Assembly (NCBI GenBank): GCA_040767605.1 | Contig: JAXGOI010000001.1 | Location: forward strand, 682,001-746,000 | Origin: JAXGOI01 sp040767605 | Lineage (GTDB): Bacteria; Bacillota; Dehalobacteriia; UBA4068 | Direction: 5' to 3' | Length of the DNA stretch: 64,000 nucleotides | Shown here: positions 28,664 through 36,379 of the stretch, one piece after another | Numbering within the stretch: position 1 is the first letter of the stretch | How the letters are laid out: each line of letters starts with the position of its first letter | Position numbers and translations under genes: made by a program | Notes under the pieces: model-generated | Told to the model about the DNA's origin: nothing | The model's input: the letters and a program-made list of their open reading frames with translations, nothing else | The model's database searches: none

Positions 28664-28711
28664 TAATTAATATAGGTTAATAAATCAGCTTAATTAAAAG
28701 GGTGGTGCAAT

Positions 28712-30079
28712 ATGCTTAAAAGCGGGCCTATTCCGGTAAAAAACAAATGCCTTTATTTTATTGCCCTTATCGGCCTTACATTTATTGCAACCGGCTCGGC
28801 CTTTATAGTTCAGCTATACCGGCTTTTTAATTATTATAGTGCCGAAACCGTAAGCCTCTTAACCGGGGGGCTTTATTATCTCCTTCAGGCCGGAGGCATT
28901 GGTATTGCCGCCCTGCTTTTTAAAAAATCCCCGGCCTTTGCCGGGGGACGCAAACTGCCCTTTATAGCATCTTTAATTACTTTGGCCTGCGCTTTGGCCG
29001 CCGTATTTTCCTCCTCGGCAAATATAATAAATTTTTGCGGTTTATTAATGAATTTTGCAATCGGAATTCTTTCCGGCTGTTATCTTACCCGATTGGTTAC
29101 CGATATACCCTGGCAGCGCCGGGGTATAGTTTTTGGCTGCGCTTATGCCATAGGCAGTATAGGAACATGGCTCTTATCTTTACCCGGCGGAGGCAAATTT
29201 CTTCATTCTTATACCAGTATTATTCCCATAAGCCTTTTAATGCTTGTATCTATTTTGCTTTTGGGGTTTTTAAATCCCCCCCAAAAGCCAAGCCGGGAAG
29301 AAAAATACCGCGCCGCCTGCCCCGCTAAAGGCCTTATTTACCTTGCTGCGGCAGTTCTTTTTTTACTATCCCTTTTAAATACCCTTGGCTTTTCTTTTCC
29401 CCTTCAAAGCGCTGCCGGCAGTGTATATATTGAATTTACCCGTGCTTTTTATGCCGGAGGGTTAATCATTGCCGGTATTATAAGCGATAAAAACCGCCGC
29501 TGGGGCGCAATTTGCTGTATGGCGGCTCTGGCCTTTCCCTTTGCCGCCCTGGCTTTGGGCTCAAGCTATGCCGGAGAAACCCTAACCTGGGTTTTGGCTT
29601 ATTTCTTTTTAGGTTTTTTTGCAGTATACCGCATACTTGTTTTTGCGGATATTTCCGCCAAAACAGGTTTTCTCTCTTTAGCCGCCTTGGGTTTATTAGG
29701 GGGCAGGCTGGGGGATGCCGCCGGCGCTCTCGGCGCGGCCTTTCTTCCCTTTACCCCTTTAATTATCTTTTGCGGCCTAATTTTTATACTGGTTATTATC
29801 CTGTTTTTCTATCTTTATCAAAGGCTTTACATATCTGCCCCAAACCCCCTTGAGGCGGAGCGGCGGCGCCTTGAAATTTACGCAGCCCGCTTTAAACTCT
29901 CCCAAAGGGAGCGGGAAATACTTAATCTCATAGCCCGGGGCCTCTCCAATTCAGAAATTGCCGCCGCCCTCTATATAACAGAAAGTACGGTAAAATTTCA
30001 TACCGGTAATATTTTTAAAAAAACCGGCCGGGGTAACCGCACGGAATTAAGCGCAGATTTTCAGCTGGGGGAATATTAA
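28712..30079 (+). CDS. Membrane-bound LuxR-type regulator with MFS-like N-terminus
   Basis: The 455-residue protein has about twelve membrane helices (residues about 10-375) arranged as in major-facilitator transporters. A cytoplasmic LuxR/GerE helix-turn-helix (about 390-455) follows: LSQREREILNLIARGLSNSE, then ITESTVKFHTGNIFKKTGRG and RTELS. This one-component design, a transporter-like sensor fused to a DNA-binding domain, is widespread but poorly characterised in anaerobic Actinobacteria and Clostridia. The signal is unknown. It is transcribed away from the SLH/secreted-protein operon, and is the best candidate for a regulator of it. Confidence 0.85.
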   Translation: MLKSGPIPVKNKCLYFIALIGLTFIATGSAFIVQLYRLFNYYSAETVSLLTGGLYYLLQAGGIGIAALLFKKSPAFAGGRKLPFIASLITLACALAAVFSSSANIINFCGLLMNFAIGILSGCYLTRLVTDIPWQRRGIVFGCAYAIGSIGTWLLSLPGGGKFLHSYTSIIPISLLMLVSILLLGFLNPPQKPSREEKYRAACPAKGLIYLAAAVLFLLSLLNTLGFSFPLQSAAGSVYIEFTRAFYAGGLIIAGIISDKNRRWGAICCMAALAFPFAALALGSSYAGETLTWVLAYFFLGFFAVYRILVFADISAKTGFLSLAALGLLGGRLGDAAGALGAAFLPFTPLIIFCGLIFILVIILFFYLYQRLYISAPNPLEAERRRLEIYAARFKLSQREREILNLIARGLSNSEIAAALYITESTVKFHTGNIFKKTGRGNRTELSADFQLGEY

Positions 30080-30287
30080 CCCTAATTTAGCCAGAAAACA
30101 TATGCCGAAAAGCAATATAGCCCCCGAGTAAAAATAAATGCCCAAAAAATCGGCCGGGCCGGGGCTAAATTAAAAGCCTTTTAAATTTATGCGCCTTATT
30201 TAAAAAAGAAAAACCTGCAAAATTTACGCTAAATATATTCAGGGTTATAATTAAGGCAATTTGCGCTCTAAAAACGGGGGAATAAAT

Positions 30288-30605
30288 ATGGCTACCACAA
30301 GGGATTTTATTGAATATGTCTGTGAGCAAATAGAAGGCGCCGGTATAATACGCCACAGAAAAATGTTCGGCGAATATATGATTTATATAAATGATAAGCC
30401 GATTTTAATGGTCTGCGATAATACGGTTTTTATTAAAATTCATCCCTGCCTTGATAATATAATGAAGGATGCCGCAAAGGGATTTCCCTATCAGGGGGCC
30501 AAGGAGCATTATATTTTAGATATTGATAATTCCCCCCTTTGCCGGGAGGTTATTAATATTTTAGAAAAGCTGATTCCCCAGCCTTTGCCCAAGAAAAAGA
30601 AATAA
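30288..30605 (+). CDS. TfoX N-terminal domain protein
   Basis: This 105-residue protein consists of one TfoX-N domain. After an N-terminal helix come RKMFGEYMIYINDKPILMV, then FIKIHPCL, and a C-terminal segment with REVINILEKL. In gammaproteobacteria full-length TfoX/Sxy induces competence genes, but stand-alone N-domains in Bacillota have no proven role, and a link to the comEA/comEC and pilus genes here would be speculation. I use the ATG at 30288, which has a GGGGGA ribosome-binding site. A TTG nine codons upstream lacks one. It is a single-gene unit with a strong terminator. Confidence 0.85.
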   Translation: MATTRDFIEYVCEQIEGAGIIRHRKMFGEYMIYINDKPILMVCDNTVFIKIHPCLDNIMKDAAKGFPYQGAKEHYILDIDNSPLCREVINILEKLIPQPLPKKKK

Positions 30606-30643
30606 ACCCTAAAAATATACATATAATAAAACTTAAAAGAAAA

Positions 30644-30675
30644 CCGGCGGGCTTTATAAAGCCCGCCGGTTTTTA
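30644..30675 (+). terminator. Terminator of the TfoX-N gene
   Basis: The stem CCGGCGGGC/GCCCGCCGG has an 8-nt loop and is followed by TTTTT. The remaining 190 bp up to 30869 hold nothing I can identify. Confidence 0.92.
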
Positions 30676-30869
30676 ATCTCTAATATACCTTTAAAACTTA
30701 TTATATAGGCATAAAAAATAGTCTTTGTTTACTCTTTGCGCTATCTCATAATAATAAACCTCTAAAACCTCTTATATAAAAACTTAAAATAATCTCTTTT
30801 TATACTTTTGCCCTGAGCCATAAGGGAAAGCGTCTTTAAATACCCATGCTAACCCTACGCTCTATAAAC

Positions 30870-31709
30870 CTATAATTTTTTAACATAGCCGATACCCACA
30901 GCGCCGGGGCCTGCATGGGTGCCCACAACACAGCCGATATTTTCAATAATTAAATTATCTTCATCTACATAGGGGGCAAAAAAGTCTCTGCATTCCTTTA
31001 AAATCTCCGGCGCATTGGAATGGCCGAAGCAAAAAGGGTAGGCCTTATCTACTCCGTCTTTTTCCATTTCTTTCAGCATTTGCTTAAAGACGGCTTTACG
31101 CCCCCTTGCCTTGGCAATGGCAATTACTTTGCCCTCAACTACCGAAATAATGGGGCGTATATTTAAAAATTCCCCTAAGGCGGCGGAAGCGGCGGAAAGC
31201 CTGCCCCCCATTTTTAAATATTTTAAGGTTTCTACACCGGCAATTAAAACCAGCCTCTTTTTTAAACCTTCAATTATTTTAACTATTTCTCCGGCGCTTA
31301 GGCCCTTTTCCCTAAGCTTAACAGCCTCCATAACTAAAAGCGCCATGGCATAGGAAACCGTTTCGGAATCAACAATATGTATCATTTGGCTGTCTATTGT
31401 CTCTTTTGCCATATAGGCGGATTGACAGGTGCCGCTTAATTTAGAGGAAATCCCGATAAAAATCACTTCCTCCCCCCGGTCTAAACAGCGCTTAAAGGCC
31501 TATTCAAACTCATTGGGGTTAACCTGGGATGTAAAAGGTAAGGTTTCCGCTTCTTCCAGCTTCCGGTAAAAATCCTCAATGCTTATATCAATGCCGTCCC
31601 GGTAGCTTTCCTCGCCGAAATTTACCTTTAGGGGGAGAATTTCTATGCCTAATTCTCCGGCTTTTAAAGATGTAATATCACTTGTGCTGTCTGTAATAAT
31701 ATGAACCAT
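30870..31709 (-). pseudogene. DegV-family fatty-acid-binding protein, interrupted by an in-frame TAG
   Basis: DegV/FakB proteins bind fatty acids. Two halves in one frame make up a normal DegV of about 279 residues. The first is MVHIITDSTSDITSLKAGEL, running to SQVNPNEFE. Then a TAG codon (31502-31500) follows, and the frame continues AFKRCLDRGEEV and IFIGISSKLSGTCQSAYMAK to the end. No bases are lost: one codon, probably GAG, CAG or AAG, became TAG. The second half could start at a GTG but would lack the fatty-acid-pocket N-terminal domain. TAG is a normal stop in neighbouring genes, e.g. the marR gene just upstream. It may be a pseudogene, a read-through or suppressed codon, or a sequencing error. 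Confidence 0.8.
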
Positions 31710-31718
31710 TATTTTCTC

Positions 31719-32189
31719 CTAACTCTTAGTGTTTTTTGCCCTAAAAAAGGAGCTTATGCAGCCTAAGGCCCGGATAAATACCGCGGCCTCATCCTCATTT
31801 AAAATACTTAGTATATCTTTAATCATTTCATCATGAAAACGGCCGTGGCAGGCATTTGCCCGCCTCCCTAAATCTGTGGGGCTTATTCTTACAATTCTTT
31901 TATCCTTTTCATCCCTATGGCGGATAAGATAACCCTTTTTTTCTAAAAGGGCTACGGCAATGGTTAATGTTCCCGGGGTTATTCTGAGACTTTCGGCAAT
32001 GGCGGCAGAGCAATTATCCCTGCCCTGCTCTCCCCCTATGCAAACAGCTTCAATAACATGAAGCTCTTTTAAAGAAAGGTTTTTAAACCCCTCAAGGTCT
32101 ATGGATAATTCCTCCGTTTTAAGAATTTGATTAAAAACCTCAACTAAAAAACTATTTAAGAGAGCCGCTTTATCCTCCGTAAACCCCAC
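31719..32189 (-). CDS. MarR-family regulator
   Basis: This 156-residue winged-helix regulator has the MarR layout: an N-terminal dimer helix, then LSLKELHVIEAVCIGG. The recognition helix region is IAESLRITPGTLTIAVALLEKKG and the wing YLIRHRDEKDKRIVRISPTDLG, followed by C-terminal dimer helices. The start is a GTG with a G-rich site just upstream. degV follows after 9 bp, so they form an operon. In other Bacillota a MarR protein (FabT) controls fatty-acid synthesis and DegV proteins deliver fatty acids, so a lipid-related role is a reasonable guess. Two matching palindromes flank its promoter and point to autoregulation. Confidence 0.9.
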   Translation of the reverse strand: MGFTEDKAALLNSFLVEVFNQILKTEELSIDLEGFKNLSLKELHVIEAVCIGGEQGRDNCSAAIAESLRITPGTLTIAVALLEKKGYLIRHRDEKDKRIVRISPTDLGRRANACHGRFHDEMIKDILSILNEDEAAVFIRALGCISSFFRAKNTKS

Positions 32190-32200
32190 CCCCTTTTTAG

Positions 32201-32267
32201 TTTGAAGTTCAAGATATTTGTATTATACACCTATAAGCCTGTTTGTCAATATGTTTTGAAGTTCAAA
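32201..32267 (-). promoter_or_regulatory. marR-degV promoter with two palindromic operators
   Basis: On the minus strand, TTGACA (32249-32244) and TATAAT (32227-32222) have 16 bp spacing. The perfect 13-bp palindrome TTTGAAGTTCAAA lies just upstream of the -35 box (32255-32267). A copy with one mismatch lies just downstream of the -10 box (32201-32213), over the predicted start of transcription. The centres are 54 bp apart, about five helical turns, so both sites face the same side. This is a typical arrangement for repression by a MarR dimer. Confidence 0.8.
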
Positions 32268-32354
32268 GTATATTCTTTGGGTCACAGGCGGCCGCTTTTG
32301 TATAAGCTCGCCTAAAACGGGTAAAATATTACAAATCAGCTTAGGGGAGAGGCT

Positions 32355-33440
32355 ATGCATAATACCATCACCAATCGGCAATTATCCTTTTTAATTCTGG
32401 TAACCCTTATTACCTATAATTTGCTAACCATACCCTATTCCGCGGCCCAGTTAAGCGGAAGGGGCGGCTGGATACCGATTTTAATTAATACTGTTTTTTT
32501 CGCCCTTTTTTCTCTCTTTATTACTAAGCTTAATTTAATGTATAAAGGCAGGATTTTTTTTGATTATACAAAAGACATTCTGGGCAAAGCCGTTTGTAAA
32601 ATACTTATAATTTATTATATGCTTTATTTTTTTACGGTTTTTCTTTATTTGGCCTGCCACCTTTTTACAATTTTAGAAGAATACTTCCTGCCGGAATCTC
32701 CCGTTTGGGCAACCTCTCTTCTGGCCCTTACAGTTTTTGCCATGATAACAACCAAAGGCATTACAAATATTGCCCGCCTTTTTGAATTAATCGGCCCGAC
32801 CTTAGTTATTTTTTCCCTCTTAATTTATGGCCTGGCCTTTACTCAGGGGATTAAATATAATCTTCTCCCCCTCTTTGATGCGGAAAGAATAGGCGACTAT
32901 TTAAAGGGCACAAAAGATATTATTATTCCCTTTTTAGGGGTGGAGACATTGTTTATCATCCCCTTTACTAAAAAAAATCTTAAGGCGCCTAAAATTGCTT
33001 TTTTTTCCATTATTTTTGTAGGCATATATTATACCCTTACTTTTTTAAGCATTTTAAATGTAATGGGCTTAAGCAATTTGCTTTATTATAAAACCCCTGT
33101 TTTGGAGGGGCTGCGGCTGGTTAGAATACCCGTTTTAGAAAGGGTGGATATTCTTTATTTAATTTTTGGCTTTATCGGCTTATTTTTAGGTATTGTTATT
33201 GTATTTTCTGCCATCGCGGAGCCTCTTTGCCAGCTTATTCCTAAAGCCAACCGCTCTTTTTTAATTATGGCAATCGGCGCTTTAACTTATATTATCTGCC
33301 TTTTTATTCATAATATCAGCAATTTGGATGATATTATGAATAATATAGTCCTCTATTCCGGAATCCTTTCCGCTGTAATAATACCCGCTCTTGTTTTTTT
33401 TATTGCAAAGGTAAAAAAAGATGGCCAAAAAACTGTTTAA
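32355..33440 (+). CDS. gerB: Spore germinant-receptor B subunit, GerAB-type permease
   Basis: The 361-residue integral membrane protein has about ten helices and belongs to the APC-like spore germination permease family. Typical pieces are the opening TNRQLSFLILVTLITYNLL, a GRGGWIP turn and LVRIPVLERVDILYLIFGF in the last third. The B subunit is thought to bind the germinant. The next gene overlaps its last 20 bases. The gene order here is B-C-A instead of the usual A-B-C. A weak candidate for a forespore promoter (TGTATA at 32299-32304, 17 bp before TAAAAT) lies upstream, but the -10 part does not fit the sigma-G consensus well. Confidence 0.93.
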   Translation: MHNTITNRQLSFLILVTLITYNLLTIPYSAAQLSGRGGWIPILINTVFFALFSLFITKLNLMYKGRIFFDYTKDILGKAVCKILIIYYMLYFFTVFLYLACHLFTILEEYFLPESPVWATSLLALTVFAMITTKGITNIARLFELIGPTLVIFSLLIYGLAFTQGIKYNLLPLFDAERIGDYLKGTKDIIIPFLGVETLFIIPFTKKNLKAPKIAFFSIIFVGIYYTLTFLSILNVMGLSNLLYYKTPVLEGLRLVRIPVLERVDILYLIFGFIGLFLGIVIVFSAIAEPLCQLIPKANRSFLIMAIGALTYIICLFIHNISNLDDIMNNIVLYSGILSAVIIPALVFFIAKVKKDGQKTV

Positions 33441-34557
33441 TTTAATAATTATTTTAATTATGCTTTTACCCCTAAACGGCTGCTGGGATGCCCGAGAAAT
33501 TAATAAAAGAGCTATTGTTACCGCTGTAGTTTTAGATAAAAAAGGCGATAAATACGATTTTTATCTTGAAATTGCCAATACCGACAGCAGCGGCTCCAAC
33601 GGGAACTCAAATACCGGGGATGCCCCTAAATACAGAATAATTAAAGGGGAGGGAGCAACTCTGCCCAAAGCCAGGGAAGATTTAGAACGCCAGCTGGATA
33701 AGCCCATTTATTTAAGCTCCATTAGAACTTTAATTTTAACGGAAAATATTAACGGGGATGACCTTGTGGATTATTTTAACAGGCTGAGGGAAAATGTGGA
33801 TTACCGAAAAAAAGTTATGACGGTAACAACTACTGAAGACCCGGAAGAGCTTTTTAAAACCCTGAATGATGAGGGGATATCCGTGGGCTTTTATGCCGAA
33901 GACCTTATTTTGGATATTGAAAGGGAGGGCCAAACTTTTTTAAGATCCACAATGCGCCTGATTGAGAATATTTCTAATGTTTACAGCTGCTTTATTGTTC
34001 CCCGCATCGGCTTAAACAATAAAAGCCTGGGGCTTGAAGGCTATGCCGTAGTAGGGGGTAAACATTTTATCGGGTTTATACCCAAGGTGGAATGCCATGG
34101 CCTTATTTATCTTAAAAACCCCCATGCCAAATGGACTTATGTTTTGGATTATGAGGGTACGGAATATACCGTACTTGCCGAATTAAAAAGCAAAAAAATA
34201 AAGCCCAAATATGCTAATGGTAAAATAAGCTATGATATGGAGTTTAAAATTAACGGTAACCTTATGTATTATAATAAACCCGTCCCAGATTTAGCCCCTC
34301 CCGAAACCTTAAGAAAGCTGGAAGAAATATTGGAGGATAAAATAAAAATGGATATAAATGATGCCATAAATACTGCAAAGAATATATTTAATTGGGATTA
34401 TCTGAGCTTTGATGATGAATTTTATATTTCCTACCCGGCAATTTACCGCAAGCTGGATTGGCGCCGGGAATTCAGTAAAATAAATATCAACCTTAATGTC
34501 CATGCAACCATAAAAGCCAAATCCCTTAGGGATTACAATCATAAAGCCGGAGAATAA
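33421..34557 (+). CDS. gerC: Spore germinant-receptor C subunit, GerAC-type lipoprotein
   Basis: GerAC proteins are lipoproteins of the spore inner membrane and an essential part of the germinant receptor. The 378-residue product has a lipoprotein signal ending LNGCWD, with the cysteine near residue 21. The family signature CWD-REINKRAIVTAVVLDK follows. The middle has SLGLEGYAVVGGKHFIGF and the C-terminal third has the conserved RKLEEILEDKI helix and NWDYL segment. It overlaps gerB by 20 bp and gerA follows after 6 bp. Confidence 0.93.
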   Translation: MAKKLFNLIIILIMLLPLNGCWDAREINKRAIVTAVVLDKKGDKYDFYLEIANTDSSGSNGNSNTGDAPKYRIIKGEGATLPKAREDLERQLDKPIYLSSIRTLILTENINGDDLVDYFNRLRENVDYRKKVMTVTTTEDPEELFKTLNDEGISVGFYAEDLILDIEREGQTFLRSTMRLIENISNVYSCFIVPRIGLNNKSLGLEGYAVVGGKHFIGFIPKVECHGLIYLKNPHAKWTYVLDYEGTEYTVLAELKSKKIKPKYANGKISYDMEFKINGNLMYYNKPVPDLAPPETLRKLEEILEDKIKMDINDAINTAKNIFNWDYLSFDDEFYISYPAIYRKLDWRREFSKININLNVHATIKAKSLRDYNHKAGE

Positions 34558-34563
34558 GATAAT

Positions 34564-36021
34564 ATGTTAAAATCTAATTCTAAATTTCAGCGGATAATCG
34601 CGGATATAAAATCTAAAAATATAAATGTGCGGCAAAAAAAAATCCCCTTTAAAGGGGGCAGCCTTGTTATTTTATTTGTTATGCAGCTTACGGATACCAC
34701 CATGCTTTCAGAGGCTGTTATTAAGCCCCTTATCCGCCATTGCGCTCAAAGGGGAGAACCTGTGGATACCCAAACCGCCCTGGATAAAATTCTCTATATT
34801 CCCGATTGCGATATAGATAATGAATCCGCCGCTGTTTTAGAGTATGTACTTTCAGGCATGACGGTAATCCTTTTTTCTACCGATGCCAAATATCTTGTTC
34901 TCAATTTAAAAAGGGTTGAAAAAAGATCTATCCCCGCGCCGGAAATTCAATATGCCGCCAGAGGGCCTAAGGATTGCTTTATTGAAAACCTGGATGCCAA
35001 TATATCTCTATTGCAAAACAGAATTAAAGACGATAATCTGCAAATAAAAAACTTTAAAGTAGGCCGAAGAACCCGCTCACAGGTAGCTGTTGTATACCTT
35101 AACGATGTGGCCAATGAAAATGTAGTTAAAGAAATCACCCGCAGAATAGAGGCCATTGATGTAGACGGCATTTATGAATCCGGGGAGCTTCAGGCCTTTT
35201 TATTAAATAAGCGCTATAATCTTTTCCCTCAAATGGGCCTTGCGGAGCGCTCCGATATGGCGGCAAGGCTGATTTTAGACGGCCGGGTAGTTATTCTTGT
35301 AGAGGGGAGCTGCCTTGCCATTACGGCCCCCATTACATTTAATGAATTCTTTTATTCCTGCGACGATTTTTACGATAATAAATATTTCGGCCTTTTATCC
35401 AGAGTTATCCGCTATATCGCAATTTTTCTGGCCTTTACCTTCTCCAGCCTGTATATTGCCGTAAATTCATTTCATCCCTATGTTTTACCGGCGGAATACA
35501 GCATATTACTGGCGGAATTAAGCGCCCAGGTGCCCTTTGCCCCAATTGTGGGGGTTTTATTGCTGGAATTTCTTATGGAGCTAATTCGGGAATCCCTTAT
35601 CCGGGTGCCTAAAGAAATCGGCTCGGCCATAGGTATTGTCAGCGCCATTGTTATTGGCCAGGCCGCGGTTTCCGCGGGGCTCTTTAACCCCATCCTTTTA
35701 ATGATGACCTCCGTCGCCCTTTTATCTTCCTTTGTTTTGCCGGATTATACTTTAATGAATGTCTTCCGGCTGCTAAAATTCGGCATAATTATTATTACGG
35801 GGCTTTTCGGTTTTTTCGGCTTCACATTATTTCTTACCCTTGTGCTGGTAAATATAGTTTCCGCCAGCAGCTTTAATATTCCTTATTTTGCCCCTTACGC
35901 CCCCTTTAACCTTTATGATTTTCTCAGAACCTTTATGGATAGCCGCTCCATATCCCCTTACAGAACTCTGCATAATCTCCCTCAGGATAAAACACGCCTG
36001 AAAGAAAGCCCCAATAATTAA
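34564..36021 (+). CDS. gerA: Spore germinant-receptor A subunit, GerAA type
   Basis: The 485-residue protein has a soluble N-terminal domain (about 1-265). It is followed by a membrane domain with five or six helices (about 275-450) and a short cytoplasmic tail. Recognisable parts are TDTTMLSEAVIKPLIRH, EGSCLAITAPITFNEFFYS and RESLIRVPKEIGSAIGIVSA; the last is the strongly conserved A-subunit motif. Together with the B and C subunits it forms a complete receptor that senses small nutrients and starts germination. This is direct evidence that the organism forms endospores. A cluster of short repeats and a strong terminator follow the stop codon. Confidence 0.95.
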   Translation: MLKSNSKFQRIIADIKSKNINVRQKKIPFKGGSLVILFVMQLTDTTMLSEAVIKPLIRHCAQRGEPVDTQTALDKILYIPDCDIDNESAAVLEYVLSGMTVILFSTDAKYLVLNLKRVEKRSIPAPEIQYAARGPKDCFIENLDANISLLQNRIKDDNLQIKNFKVGRRTRSQVAVVYLNDVANENVVKEITRRIEAIDVDGIYESGELQAFLLNKRYNLFPQMGLAERSDMAARLILDGRVVILVEGSCLAITAPITFNEFFYSCDDFYDNKYFGLLSRVIRYIAIFLAFTFSSLYIAVNSFHPYVLPAEYSILLAELSAQVPFAPIVGVLLLEFLMELIRESLIRVPKEIGSAIGIVSAIVIGQAAVSAGLFNPILLMMTSVALLSSFVLPDYTLMNVFRLLKFGIIIITGLFGFFGFTLFLTLVLVNIVSASSFNIPYFAPYAPFNLYDFLRTFMDSRSISPYRTLHNLPQDKTRLKESPNN

Positions 36022-36098
36022 AAAAAGCAGAAATTAAAAAAGCAGAAATTAAAAAAGCAGAAATTAAAAAAGTAGCAATTAAAAAAGTCAGCATTTAA
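36022..36098. repeat. Short tandem repeat behind gerA
   Basis: About four to five units of the 15-bp pattern AAAAAAGCAGAAATT stand in tandem. The last two have drifted (GTAGCAATT, GTCAGCATTT). The number of units may vary between strains. Confidence 0.85.
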
Positions 36099-36105
36099 TC
36101 AGCAA

Positions 36106-36145
36106 AGAGTAAAACCGGCCAAAGGCCGGTTTTACTCTTATTTTC
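36106..36145 (+). terminator. Terminator of the ger operon
   Basis: A perfect 15-bp stem, AGAGTAAAACCGGCC with its complement, has loop AAA. A T-rich stretch follows on the plus strand and an A-rich one precedes it, so it could also serve the small minus-strand gene at 36156-36317. Confidence 0.92.
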
Positions 36146-36155
36146 TAAACATATT

Positions 36156-36317
36156 TTATTTTTGATTATGATTTACCCAATCCCTGCCCTCTTTAATATC
36201 AAAATCGCTGGGTATGGGGATATTTGTTTTTGGCTCTTTTTTATAATCATCCGTTACGGCCAGGGTTTTAAAGGCCCCTACGGGGCCGCTTTTTGTTTTT
36301 GTTTTTTTAGCGCTCAT
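36156..36317 (-). CDS. Small 53-residue protein, DUF3787-like
   Basis: This minus-strand gene has an ATG with AAGGAGG 7 bp upstream. It encodes a lysine-rich start (MSAKKTKTKSG), a middle with FKTLAVTDDYKKEPKTN and the conserved-looking end IPIPSDFDIKEGRDWVNHNQK. The end, a proline-serine start followed by a helix with W and V near the C-terminus, resembles the small Clostridial DUF3787 family of unknown function. The similarity is from memory and tentative. The strong ribosome-binding site, third-position bias and complete frame argue that it is real. It is divergent from nothing and convergent with the ger operon. Confidence 0.7.
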   Translation of the reverse strand: MSAKKTKTKSGPVGAFKTLAVTDDYKKEPKTNIPIPSDFDIKEGRDWVNHNQK

Positions 36318-36379
36318 AAATGCCTCCTTAAATTAATTATTATTTATAGTTATTTATAGTATTCGGCTTTTGCATTTCT

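Noticed and set aside
9703..30079. Diversity-generating retroelement acting on the surface proteins
   Set aside because: No reverse transcriptase, template repeat or adenine-biased variable repeat was seen in the window.
30288..30605. TfoX-N protein as master regulator of the competence and pilus genes in this window
   Set aside because: It has only the N-terminal domain and no known role in Bacillota. Linkage is loose, so I do not claim it.
30870..31709. TAG read as pyrrolysine or glutamine throughout the genome
   Set aside because: The S-layer gene, pilT2 and marR all end in TAG at sensible family lengths, so TAG works as a stop here. Only local suppression remains possible.
36022..36098. 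CRISPR array
   Set aside because: The repeats are 15 bp, directly adjacent, without spacers, and drift at one end. They are simple tandem repeats.
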